Shown here piece after piece: positions 54,370 through 64,000 of a stretch of DNA of 64,000 nt; positions within the stretch are counted from its first letter, which is position 1; each line of letters begins with the position of its first letter. A model generated the notes under the pieces. That model did not search any database and was not told where the DNA came from. It worked only from the letters and a program-made list of their open reading frames with translations. Made by a program: the position numbers and the translations under genes. The stretch spans positions 15,991,957 to 16,055,956 of the forward strand of contig OZ024874.1 of NCBI GenBank assembly GCA_964017185.1. The letters run 5' to 3'. The stretch is from Rugalucina vietnamica (lineage: Eukaryota > Mollusca > Bivalvia > Lucinida > Lucinidae).

Positions 54370-57308
54370 TACTAAGTTATTGTTTGTAAATGATAAAAAA
54401 AGAAACATAAATCAGATTAATACTGGCTAATGTGTCACAAAATAAATTCGCTAGATATTTTTCACGCCGCCATATTGGATTTTACAGTGACTATTTGTCC
54501 AATCGCCGTTTACCGTTTGATATAAGTGCTAGTGACACAGCAATATAAGATACTTTTTTGTTCGCTCCGTATCTGCTAAATCATGTAAATGGTAAAGGCT
54601 GGTTAAAAAAATTTTAATCAAAAAAAGTAATAGATACAGTAAATATTTGATTAAATCACAATTGTTTATGATAAGGCCAAAAAAAAAAATACAATTGTTT
54701 CTCAGGCACTTTTTGGAAAAAACAGATGAGGCAGGCAGGTTTTTTTTTTTTTTTTTTTTTTCACCAAAAAACAGATGAGGCCACTTTTTTTTTTTGGCAA
54801 CCGGGAAAACATGTGTGAAAAAAAAATGATATTTTTCTAATTTTGCTCAAAAAAATAGATTGTGGGTATGCACTAGAGCTGCATCACCCATAATCTGTCT
54901 TAAAGCAAAAATACAAAAATATATGTATACCACTGTACAACATAGCTTTACCTGTGGGTTGTATTTACTATTATGATGTTCCTGTCGAAATACCAGACTC
55001 TCATCTGGCATAATGGTTACAGCGTTGGCTTTGGAAGTGGGAGTTTGTGTGTTCAATATCAGCTGGGTCATACCAAAGACTTTTAAAATGGTATCAGTGG
55101 CTACCTTACTTGGTGCTCAGCATTTGACTGGCTTCTCTTCTCCAAAAACAACAACCTCAGTGATAGGAATACAGTAAATATTTCAAGGTGATGGTTGGTG
55201 GCAGACAGTGTAGCTCTATCATTGGGGTCTGGTCACTTTGGTGGTGGTAATACCCTTTCTCGGGGTTAAAACGAGGTGCATCGATAAATCGACGGGGGAA
55301 CATTACGATACAAGGCAAGACAATACTAATTTGCGATCGGGCGAACGCTCAATTTCAAATCAATCTCAACTTCTACGCAGAATAAGCCAGAAATATTGCT
55401 ATTGCTAATTTGAATACAACATACAAAACATCATAATTTACTTACTTTTGACTGACAATTCCATTAAACAAGTAAAAATTATGAGTTTCGTGAGCTCTCC
55501 ATTCACGTAGGTGGAAAGTGAAAGTAAGTCCGAAAACGAGGTTAAACTTATCAAAACTTGTTTTTGTTTTTTGAGCGAAACGAAATTGTTTCGTAGACGT
55601 TTCGAACTTTGCTGGATACATCTTTCAGGCGGTTTTGACCTTATATCATTTATTCCATGACTTTTACAGCTAATAACAATTCAGGTCCATGAGAACACCA
55701 CCAACAATGGAGTATTACAGAATTGTTGTCCTGATGACAGATCCTCAATTCACCTTTCAGCGATTGCCACCCACTCTACTAGTGTACCATCATACCCTAC
55801 TAGGGTTTCCCCTATCGTTATCTCCTAGGGTACTCCTACTACTAGTGAACCATCATGCCCTACTAGGGTTCCTCCATACCCTACCCTCTCAGGGTATAGC
55901 TATACACGCATCCCACCCTACTAGTGTACACTTCAGACCCGTTATAACTTATAAGGCGCTGGTCGGGGTCCACAAGTCGCATGCGCGTTATAGGTGAAGC
56001 GCGTGATGCAAACAATCTACTGAGTCGGACCAGGCTGATCAAAGTTCATGTAGTTTTTGTGGGTGGGGAAAAGCGCCTATACGGCGTGTTAATTTGCTTA
56101 ATCGAGCAAATTGGCGGTTTATCCCGGAGTCCTTGTAAAATGGAATAAACAAAAGTGAAATTTTGCTTGTTTCAATATTTTAATCAATTAAAAACGATCT
56201 ACAACGATTTAATGTGAAAAAAAAGCGTCCATAACACCACGCTAATGTTGCTGTTCCGCCTTTGACTTATTGGCGCACCCGGATATTTAACGCGGACAAG
56301 TGTCATTGCCGATTCCTTATTTACAATTATTTTAATTCGCCGTTCTTAATCGAGAAAGCACAAACGCATTTTCTGATCGGATAGAATTATACAAGATATA
56401 GGTGTCCCAATGCTTAAAAAAATCTATGGTTTGTGTCGCCGTCGAAAGTGAGCAACGTTGCGTAACAGTTGTCACAAATAGCCTACAGCAGACTGTGTTT
56501 ACCGTCTCGTTATGGTCTATCGATAATCCCATAGTGCTTTTGGCTTATTTTCACAACTTTTATGGCTAATCTTAAGAAAACAATGTGTCATCCACGCTTC
56601 GCGAGCGGTGGATTGTGTCCGTCTAAAAATTACTGAAATGGCAATTATCACTCGTGAATATACACGCAGCCGACACGGTTCGTAAACACATTATGCTTTC
56701 TATTAGAAAACCTGTTCTGTCAGTTTTAAATATGCAAAAGATAATTACCATTAATTGTTCTCAATGTACAATAAAGAGAAACTGTAAGAAAATCGCTCCT
56801 TGGCAAACGCCTGACAACGGCTTTATTTTTTTTTTACCATAAAGAGAAACTGTAAGAAAATTGAACCTTGGCGAATTCCCTGCAAACGATCTTTTTAACA
56901 GTGAATTCATCCGCACATAAACGCCTTAACTGCAATACAATACAGGAATAAAACGGCGCCTTGTACTACCCTAACTTACCAGGGTTCCACACTACCTTAG
57001 CTCCTAGGATACACCCACCCTATTAGTGAACCATCCTCCTGTACAAGGATTCCTCCCTACCCTACCCTCTAAGGGTACAATCATTCCACCATACTAGTGT
57101 TTTTTTTCTTCAAACAAACTGGACCGAAACAACCTTGGGAAGAAACGGCTTGAATCCGAAAGTAAAAATGTTTCCGTCCAAAAAAAAAAAAAATGTTTTG
57201 TATTAACCCAAAATCATGAAGACGCTTTCCATGCCTCTTTGCAAGCGCTTGGCTTTATCTCCTTGATCGCCAAAGACAAAAACGAAGATTTGTAACAGAT
57301 GCGCTATT

Positions 57309-58106
57309 TTATTTATTTTTTTTTTTTGAGACGATAAAAAGGGGTAATGCGGGGGGTTTCAGACAGATGCGGCGGTGCCTGAGAAACATTTTTATTTTTT
57401 TTTTTGGCCTAATTACTAAATAAAAGTGATTCGCAGATTCTAAGAAACATTCACTTTGATGTTCTGTTCCGTTGGTCGATGTGGTATCCGGTGTGTCTTC
57501 GATTACCGTAGTTGGCATTCCAGCTGCCAGTTGCAGAAGCACATTAGCAGCATCCGTAGTTTCGCTGGCGTCGTTATTGTCTGCGTCTACACGTCTAGGC
57601 CCTGTTTCTAGTGTCGTAGATGTTGGAGATGGAGTCCCTTGGAGATTGGCGGTGATGTTGGTAGGACGGCATAGTTTTAAACTGAGTCGCTTCCATGGTT
57701 GTTTTTTGGTCTCCACAGTTGTCACAATTTCTTCCTCATTTTCGGTTGACTGGTTTCCTGGTACTGGTACTGCTTCTGCTGTCTCATCTAGTTGTTCTTG
57801 TCGTAGTTGTTCTGTGACGGGGTGCTCATCAATCACGGGTGGCTCATCAATCACGGGTGGCTCATCAATCACGGGTGGCTCATCAATCACAGCTTGCATT
57901 GGTACGGCTTCCGTTGTCTCATCTAGTTGTTCTTGTCGTAGTGGTTCTGTGACGGGACGCTCTTCAATCACGGGTGGCTCATCAATCATGGCTACTGCTT
58001 CTGGTGTCTCAACTAGTTGTTCGTGTGTGATTTCATTGGCGGCGTATGCTGTGGTTTCTATGGGAGAGATAAGGACATCTTCTGATTTTTCCCATGCAGA
58101 AAGCAA
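57309..58106 (-). CDS. MULE transposase-associated low-complexity tail (third frame)
   Basis: From LLSAWEKSEDVLISPIETTA on, it is rich in E, P and T, with four tandem VIDEPP units (57827-57895) inside a larger duplicated block (RQEQLDET.EAVP twice). No domain is known. It could be the natural C-terminus joined by a frame break or a small unseen intron, or a separate ORF. Confidence 0.5.
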   Translation of the reverse strand: MLSAWEKSEDVLISPIETTAYAANEITHEQLVETPEAVAMIDEPPVIEERPVTEPLRQEQLDETTEAVPMQAVIDEPPVIDEPPVIDEPPVIDEHPVTEQLRQEQLDETAEAVPVPGNQSTENEEEIVTTVETKKQPWKRLSLKLCRPTNITANLQGTPSPTSTTLETGPRRVDADNNDASETTDAANVLLQLAAGMPTTVIEDTPDTTSTNGTEHQSECFLESANHFYLVIRPKKKIKMFLRHRRICLKPPALPLFIVSKKKNK

Positions 58107-58846
58107 CTGTATTGAGCTGGTGGATCTTCACGTCGAACTGTGTTCCAGTGCTTTCGGCGACGATTGACGCGAGTTTCTGTGTGATACTGAATGCCATTCG
58201 AAATCTGTCTAGTTGTGATGTTGGTTTTCTAGTGGACTGGCTGGATGATGTATGTAACTGGTTATCAGCGGCGGTTTGATTCAGGATCCCCAGACATTTG
58301 GCTTTTGTCCAACACTGTGAAACAAGCTGATCATCGAAGAGGTCAATTTCTTTCTTCTTCCGTACCGCGAATATGTGTTTGCAGGGTAAACTGTATTGAC
58401 GAAAGAAGTCACAGCTGCAGTTGATTTCATTTGTTGTGTATTCGCGACCGTTGCTGTGACACGTGAAGCCGTCCCATGTCTCTGTCATTTCAGTGTCGTT
58501 ATGCTTCTCTATCTGGGATGACACAAGTTTGAAACCGTAGTCCGTTAGTTTTCTCCGGAATTGGAAATCAGCAGAGTTTTCATCCAGTGTTACTGCGGCT
58601 ACCTTGTTCACAGATTTACATATTTTCCCGTTGATTTCTGTCCTGTGCATATGTAGGAAATGAACCAAATCCGACGCAAACGTATCAAACTTGGCATTCT
58701 TGTCGATGACTTGTTTCACTTTCTGGTTGATACTTTCTACCCTGTTGTTGGTGTTGTTTCCCAATGATGTACTTTCGCTGAGTCCAATGACCCATTGCTC
58801 TTTAATAAGATCCCATGAGTTGTTGAAGTAGCCCGCTGCAGCTGTC
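58033..58846 (-). CDS. MULE transposase, C-terminal DDE and SWIM finger (shifted frame)
   Basis: Contains SLGNNTNNRVESINQKVKQV (the third acidic residue region of MULEs) and the SWIM finger C-S-C ... P-C-K-H at about 58370-58430. It reads out of frame after about 58100. Confidence 0.82.
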
Positions 58847-59732
58847 AAACGCGGGTATGTTCTTTTCCATCAGCGTCTGCTTGTGTGTCTCGTATTCCGT
58901 CAGTGACCGAGAGTAGGCGATTTTCTGTATTGTCTCTAGAAGGGCGTCGCGCTGCTTTTTGTTGATGCTCATCTTGTCTGTTGTGACTTCTCGTCGAAAT
59001 GAGCGAAGCACGTGAAACAAACATATACGTAGTTTGGCGTCGGGAAAACTTCTGCTAAATACCTCTCGTTCTATGAAGTCCTTGTCTGTCATGATTGTGG
59101 TTGTCTCTGACCATTTTGGATTCTGCTCCTTGAAAATATCAACCATGGATTGTATGGTTTCTTCTGTCTCGTTCGCGACCACCCATATGCCTACAATTTC
59201 GCTCTGTCCATTCCCATTTTCGACGATCAGTAGGTATAACGGCATCCTTAAGTCATTAACTTTGTACGTCACGTCTACGCACAAAAACTCTGGGTACTCC
59301 GCGAACACTTGTCTCATTCGAGCGTCTTGAAAGAATAATCCTGTCATTGTATTGTCCGCGTTCTCGTCTGTTTGAATCTTAACAAAAGCACCATTACATT
59401 TGTTTAGTTCATCTACGGCTTTCTGTAGTGTGGAGTGGTCGTCTCTCTTGGAGTCGGATCTCTTCAGGTTGTGGATGTCTTTCATCAACAACACCTTTCC
59501 TGTTGACTGCATGATGCTGGACTGGATGATCTTTTTGTTGGCTTTCATTTCTAGCATGTGTTGTATATTCTCCTTCTCTGTACCGTCCAGTCTTCGTTGG
59601 TGGTATAGATTACGGAACAGTTCTCTGTTGACCTCATGATTGTGGTTCTCATCGAATGACCTAACTTCCAGCTTCTGACCATCTTGTGTCGCCCTGATTG
59701 TGATGTGAGCCTTGCATCCTACTCTGAACGTG
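58802..59732 (-). CDS. MULE transposase exon 2, catalytic part
   Basis: Open from the acceptor at 59732 through GTEKENIQHMLEMKANKKI and the DDE-type core to the frame break near 58845. The premature stop lies at 58802. Confidence 0.85.
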
Positions 59733-59737
59733 CTGGA

Positions 59738-59925
59738 ATGAATGAATGAATGAATGAATAAACGAACGAACGAGTTAATTAATTAATTAATTAACAGAAG
59801 TTAATTAATTAATTAACGGGAGACTGAACGAACAAATTCATGAAAAAAATAAAATGAAAAATGTACGAACAAATGCATATATGAACTAACAAACAAATGA
59901 ATAAATGAATAAATAAATAAATAGG

Positions 59926-59998
<73 letters not shown>

Positions 59999-60003
59999 TA
60001 GAT

Positions 60004-60081
<78 letters not shown>

Positions 60082-60083
60082 TA
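59738..60083. repeat. (TGAA)n/(TTAA)n and (AGAT)n microsatellites in transposase intron
   Basis: The whole ~350-bp intron is simple sequence: AATG/AACG units, 'ttaattaattaattaa', and about 36 AGAT units (59925-60083) up to the splice donor. ORFs with LSIYLSIY runs here are artefacts. Confidence 0.95.
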
Positions 60084-60084
60084 C

Positions 60085-60332
60085 CTTGTTTCCTTCTTGC
60101 CGGTCCCAGTTGGCTTATGTTTCTTTCCGCCGAGAACGCAGTGATATGTTGCTTCGTAGAACTTGATAGCTGGGTTCAAAGTCTTCTTCGGGCATCTAGC
60201 CGCCGATGCCTCTACCGTTCGCGAATCTCTTCTGTAGAACTGAACATACTCAGTGTTCTGGTAGCGTTCTTTGACACTTTCAAAAGCCAAGAAACTATCA
60301 AATTGTTGTCCGATGTGGACTTTGTGAGCCAT
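60085..60332 (-). CDS. MULE transposase exon 1
   Basis: 82 codons plus two bases, ending GKKET before donor GTATATC. The donor abuts the (AGAT)n array. The start ATG at 60332 is the first in the frame. Confidence 0.8.
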
Positions 60333-60843
60333 GATTGCAATATGACAGATACAACATAATTTATTTTAGCATTGCACATCTTAATGGATGGATTGTTTTC
60401 TAATTTACGTAATTATATTGTTTGTTTGCTTTATTTGAGAATGGTCGTTTGTTGTCGGAAGATCAATTAGCAGACATCAAAAGGAACAAAAGAGGCGCAC
60501 AATTCGCGGTTTGCTGCCTGCCTTAAAGATGAGAAGAGGCTAATTGGCATCATTAACCGCAAGGTTAAATACATGGGCTTAAAGAACTTATTCGATAGAT
60601 AATTATATTTGTATTTCAAAAAAAAAAAATACAAGATATTACAATATTTTTATTCAACAACCAAATGCAACATGATATTGAATTCGCTACAGTTTCATCT
60701 ATACACAAGACATCAACAAATTAAGAGTTACATCCCCTTTTCAAAATGGCGGAACACGAATGAAAAATCATTTATTCTCCAAACTTTATTGATAGTAATC
60801 AATTTATTTTTCCTTTTTAATACTTACAACCAAGAAACTTGTA

Positions 60844-60960
60844 GGAAAAATGTAGTGCCAGACACGGAGCCATTCCAGTGAGGATAGGCTCGGCGTCCGG
60901 CATTGCCGGACACGGAGACTTTAGCCTAATTTGCCCGGTACCAGACGGGGAGACACTTCC
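60844..60960. repeat. MULE right terminal inverted repeat
   Basis: Complement of 54253-54369, ending ...AGACACTTCC before the TTACAAAAA duplication. Confidence 0.93.
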
Positions 60961-61143
60961 TTACAAAAAAAGCTGACAAACTTACTTACTGGAGATAGAC
61001 GTCAAGCTAGGCATTTCTACTTAGCTATGCAATTCTGACACAAACTCTTAGTTGCAAATTTTGTAGCTGTCCTTTATGACAGCCTCGGGTTAAATAGACC
61101 ATACTTCACCTTGAAGTATCACTACCTAACCATAGCCTAACAC

Positions 61144-61690
61144 TAGTGATGGGCCAATGATGGATTATAATCGAAAGCTGGTTGGTTTAGGCTTCCGATT
61201 GCGATAATCGATAGTAAAATGCAGCAATCAATTGTAATCGGTTTAAATACTCAGGGTGTAAAAATTTTCACTTTTGTGCATTTTATATTTGACAAATATT
61301 CTAGGTTAGTTAAAAATTTCAGAGTTTGAGATAGATCTCACTTTTCACAACTTGTACTTGCCTATATAACTACTTTGGAGCAATTTGTCTTTTTCATTTT
61401 CTTAAAAATATCAGAACAGAAAGGTAAAAATTTCTAAATGCATGCCATCTTTGTTCATGTAAAAGGAATTGTTCTAAAATAAACAGCTATATCTAACAGA
61501 GACTTAATGGCTCTCTCCTTAACCCCTTAGTCTGCACATAAACATCTCACCATTGTGATGACACGCATGATGGGCAATTGCACAATATATAGCTAATTGA
61601 ACCTATTACACAATCGATAGCTAGTTGGATTAGTCCTTCCGATTATAAACCGATAATCGATTGCAATTTCAAACTGATGGCCCAACACTA
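61144..61690. mobile_element. Non-autonomous hAT-like element, 547 bp
   Basis: An 8-bp direct repeat CCTAACAC at 61136-61143 and 61691-61698 flanks TIRs TAGTGATGGGCC / TAGTGTTGGGCC, the classic hAT terminus. Inside the ends are 'attataatcgaaagctggtt' and 'ccgattataaaccgataatc' blocks. No transposase ORF. Confidence 0.9.
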
Positions 61691-61699
61691 CCTAACACT

Positions 61700-62535
61700 A
61701 ACAGCCACTAAATGCACGCTGTCAATTGAATGGCTTCATATTAAAAGTATACACTTAAGAATGGGTCCATAGAAATACCGGTACGCACCGAAACACCAAA
61801 ACGCACCTGTATTTACCGGAACGCACCATAAGTAATGGGTTATCAAACATTCAGTATGTTAATATTAATTTGTGACAATTTTATAAAATGCTAGATTCAT
61901 TCAATTTAGATGCATTTTACATAACTCTGTCTTTACAAATTACCTTACTGTTAATTGTCGTATTTATTGTTTGTTCCTGTGAATCTCGGATCCGAGTGTG
62001 AATCGTTGGACTCGAATTTCGTTCCGAATGTGCAGACCTGAGGTGATAATCAGAAATTGATTGACTCAGTATCAGAAGATAGATCGGGTGATTCTTTACA
62101 GGTGTTCAGTATTAGCTTCAAAGGTAGTGAACAATTTATTATTAATAATTTTTTTCTAATTTGATATTGCCAGAGGAAAACCCCATAAAAACAATATGAC
62201 TGTACAGAATACTTTTCAGTGGTTGAATTAGCAACACAATTAGCGCTAAGTTTTCACTTGGCGTGACACAAATGAAAGATATAACTATTTCACACCTTTT
62301 AAGCTTGGAAGGATGGATTCACAGCTTAAAACAACAAAGTGTCAAACTGTTAATTGAGTCGACTCAATTTGCGAACGTGTCAAAACATTTGGGCAACATT
62401 AGATTAAATATCCTTGCAGCCATCATGGGTGAGAAATGTATTGACACACCCGTGTGTTTGTTTCCCCTATGTATGGCTTTGATGGCACAATCTTCTCCAG
62501 TGTAGGACTTTGACTCATCTGTAACTTTAATGTAC
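61700..62535. other. No recognised gene
   Basis: Contains 'accggtacgcaccgaaacac' + 'caaaacgcacc' simple repeats (61775-61830) and a repeat block at 62038-62095 shared with 33075-33125. The open stretch at 62263-62505 (+) is not recognised. Confidence 0.5.
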
Positions 62536-62565
62536 TTAGCAATATGATGGCAATAGCGGACTCGG

Positions 62566-62786
62566 TGAGTGGGTGGGCGGGGGCAGTGTTGTCAATGCTG
62601 GCCCTAAAGGTCCTGTGGCTTTGATGTAGATAGCCAGCTCCTGCCTTACAGATTCTGCCTGTCCTTTTGTGTGTTTGTCCTCTTCATTGTGGTTTAGTAG
62701 TAGATATGTGTTCATGTGGTACAGGCCGATATCTCTCCTCAGAGCCATGGCCATTAGGTTTCTTTGTTGCTCGTAGAGAGAACGCT
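62566..62786 (-). CDS. Unidentified exon-like coding segment
   Basis: After an acceptor-like 'cctgacag' at 62787, the minus strand reads RSLYEQQRNLMAMALRRDIG, LYHMNTYLLLNHNEEDKHTK, GQAESVRQELAIYIKATGPL and GPALTTLPPP. The even, protein-like composition and amphipathic helices suggest a real host exon or a retained fragment of one. I cannot name the family. No clear donor is seen before the stop at 62536. Open frames on the plus strand nearby (63010-63180) are equally unidentified. Confidence 0.35.
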
Positions 62787-63735
62787 GTCAGGTAGTGTTC
62801 TATTTTTTGTTTCTTCTTGGTATTTCTGGAAAATGCCACTCAGCCCTTTTGTACCTGAGAGGGCCTGTAACAAAAATCTTACAGATAATGAACTTCACTG
62901 CCACTCTCATCTTTAGAGAAATCTTATTTTTATCTCAGTTATCATTTAACTGGAGATTTTGAAGCACCCTGAAGCAGCCATTGTTGTTGTTTTTCCATTC
63001 ACTAGGATGCGCCAGGAGGGAAATTATTCCCTGGCTCTCACAAGATGTGAACTTGGACTGTTGGACACTCAGTCATCGAACATTTCAGCAGAAAGTCAGG
63101 GAGGTCGTTCCAGTCCCTGAAAGTCTGTGGAAAGAAGCTACTTTTCTATTTAAAGCTCCTTTGCTAGCTAAAGTAATCTGAAATGCCAATGTGTGTTGAT
63201 TTCTACAACAAGGCCGTCGTCGTGGGTGCAGCAAGTCTGGCCAGCCCCTGACCTCTTTTCAGCCATACCACTTTTTCGACCGCACTGTCTTGCTTACTCG
63301 TCTTTGATCTTATTTCATTGCATCACCATACGAGTCGTGTCTTATTGGTGAAATTATCATCAACAATCAAAACTCATGTGACATGTCATCAAAGCAAAGG
63401 TGTGAAAACAAACCTGTAGGCAACGAATCACAAACAAAATATATGAAAACAATACATGCGTTGAAATAACACGCTTGATTAGATACATCATCATTAAAAA
63501 ATTTTGTTTCGTTAATGTAACAGTTAAACAATTCTGCCACTGTATACTGAATATAATAAAAATAAATAATAGTAAATAATAAAATTCACCGTCTGCTTCC
63601 ATATTTGAGAAAAAAAAAATGGATGAAAATCTGGTAATCAATTCATTATGGCCATAAAATAATAAAGTTTTCTGGAAACTTGCTTGCTTGATATCATGAT
63701 GTTTTACTTCCCAGACAACAGCTTTGATCATCATC

Positions 63736-64000
63736 AGGAAAACATGTCCGTGCAATGTATACCCCCTTATACCCCACTATTATATAGAAAAACTGGGGTA
63801 TGCAGGGGTATACCTATTTTTCTTATTTTTGCTCCAAAACATAGATTGTGGGTACTCGTTAGAACCGCCTCGGTGAGGCGGTTCTAACGTGTACCCACAA
63901 TCTATGTTTTGAGCAAAAATAAGAAAAATATATAAAAAAAATTCAACTGAAAATTTTCAATTTTTAAAGCTCAGAAAATCTTTGTTAATTGCATGGGCAA
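63736..64000. repeat. Family E element copy, cut by window edge
   Basis: Best copy: 'aggaaaacatgtccgtgcaa' + 'tgtatacccccttatacccc', then 'ccaaaacatagattgtgggt' and the perfect hairpin 'gaaccgcctcggtgaggcgg' + 'ttc', followed by the inverted 'gtacccacaatctatgtttt'. It continues beyond 64000. A short related piece lies at 26758-26822 and another at about 54800-54920. Confidence 0.85.

Larger units (their letters stand above)
57309..60332 (-). pseudogene. MULE transposase, FAR1/FLYWCH-like + DDE + SWIM finger, frame-broken
   Basis: Exon 1 (60085-60332) starts MAHKVHIGQQFDSFLAFESV and has a zinc-finger half with C at 'RCPKK' and 'YHCVLGGKKHK'. A GT donor at 60084 joins in phase to exon 2 (acceptor ttccag at 59733), which continues FRVGCKAHITIR and FDENHNHEV, completing a FAR1/FLYWCH-like C-C-H-H pattern. 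The catalytic domain follows: FLCVDVTYKVNDLRMPLYLL (first D), IVGIWVVANETEE, IMTDKDFIEREV (second D) and LRICLFHVLRSFRREV. A one-base shift near 58845 moves the reading to GYFNNSWDLIKEQWVIGL and the SWIM finger INCSCDFFRQYSLPCKHIFA. A second shift near 58100 leads to a Pro/Glu/Thr-rich tail with tandem VIDEPP repeats. This is the arrangement of animal ZSWIM1/3-like MULE transposases. The breaks may be real decay or sequencing errors. Confidence 0.88.
54253..60960 (-). mobile_element. Mutator-like (MULE) DNA transposon, 6.7 kb
   Basis: A perfect 9-bp direct repeat TTACAAAAA at 54244-54252 and 60961-60969 flanks 117-bp terminal inverted repeats (54253-54369 and 60844-60960). These start GGCAGTGTCTCCCCGTCCGG / GGAAGTGTCTCCCCGTCTGG and share 'gccggacgccgagcctatcc' and 'tcactggaatggctccgtgt'. 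A 9-bp duplication with long TIRs and a MULE-type transposase defines the class (family knowledge). The transposase lies on the minus strand in the right half. The left half (54370-57300) has no recognised ORF but carries two blocks of 'accctactagtgtaccatca'-like repeats (55745-55930 and 56965-57105). Confidence 0.94.

Noticed and set aside
57472..58167. 231-aa plus-strand ORF
   Set aside because: Antisense shadow of the repeat-rich transposase tail on the minus strand. Its Ser/Val/Gly run is the complement of the VIDEPP coding repeats.
60003..60084. LSIYLSIY repeat at the C-terminus of the 60332 ORF
   Set aside because: Translation of (AGAT)n beyond a clear splice donor. The transposase frame continues in the exon at 59732.
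1..64000. Operons, ribosome binding sites, riboswitches or replication origins
   Set aside because: Spliced genes and transposon content show this is eukaryotic nuclear DNA, and no such bacterial features were supported.

Overview
This looks like a stretch of a metazoan nuclear genome, most likely a bivalve mollusc or another lophotrochozoan. The evidence is split genes with GT/AG introns, intact animal proteins (WDR3 and PACRG), no bacterial-style gene packing, and very dense transposon and MITE content that includes mollusc-like elements built from tandem repeats. The species assignment is an inference. Only two conserved host genes are recognised, both on the minus strand. Almost everything else is mobile-element sequence, much of it nested.

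Region 1-28969 (minus) is the gene for WDR3/Utp12, a UtpB subunit of the small-subunit processome. Eighteen coding exons can be placed by eye, and all join in phase from the start codon at 28969 to residue 776. The C-terminal Utp12 domain lies beyond the left edge of the window. The introns hold large tandem-repeat elements with a 'gagccttcggctc' 3' hairpin (9727-11244, 16533-18868, 21488-23453), MITEs, SINEs and a 1-kb array of 151-bp repeats (12041-13039). Several WDR3 exons have partial downstream copies that include their 5' splice site. The extreme case is a 77-bp minisatellite (13301-14385) made of the exon 11 end plus its donor.

Region 29000-41700 has no recognised host gene. It holds MITEs, hairpin elements, a LINE reverse-transcriptase tail (33256-33795), a tRNA-derived SINE split by a 765-bp element (34565-35329), a 2-kb degenerate GCCGTTTT-rich tract (36480-38660) and several microsatellites. 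Region 41744-46266 (minus) is a complete five-exon PACRG gene of 251 aa, an inner-junction protein of axonemal doublet microtubules. No parkin (PRKN) coding sequence is seen in the 18 kb upstream of it.

Region 46500-54240 contains a tRNA-derived SINE split by a foldback element with 9-bp target duplications (46679-47818), and a decayed LINE interrupted by two long-inverted-repeat elements. Region 54253-60960 is a 6.7-kb Mutator-like (MULE) DNA transposon with 117-bp terminal inverted repeats and a perfect 9-bp target duplication. It encodes an FAR1/FLYWCH-like + MULE transposase + SWIM-finger protein with an intron and two frame breaks. Region 61144-61690 is a hAT-type MITE with a perfect 8-bp target duplication. 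The remainder to 64000 holds an unidentified coding-like stretch and, at the edge, part of a hairpin element family seen elsewhere in the window.
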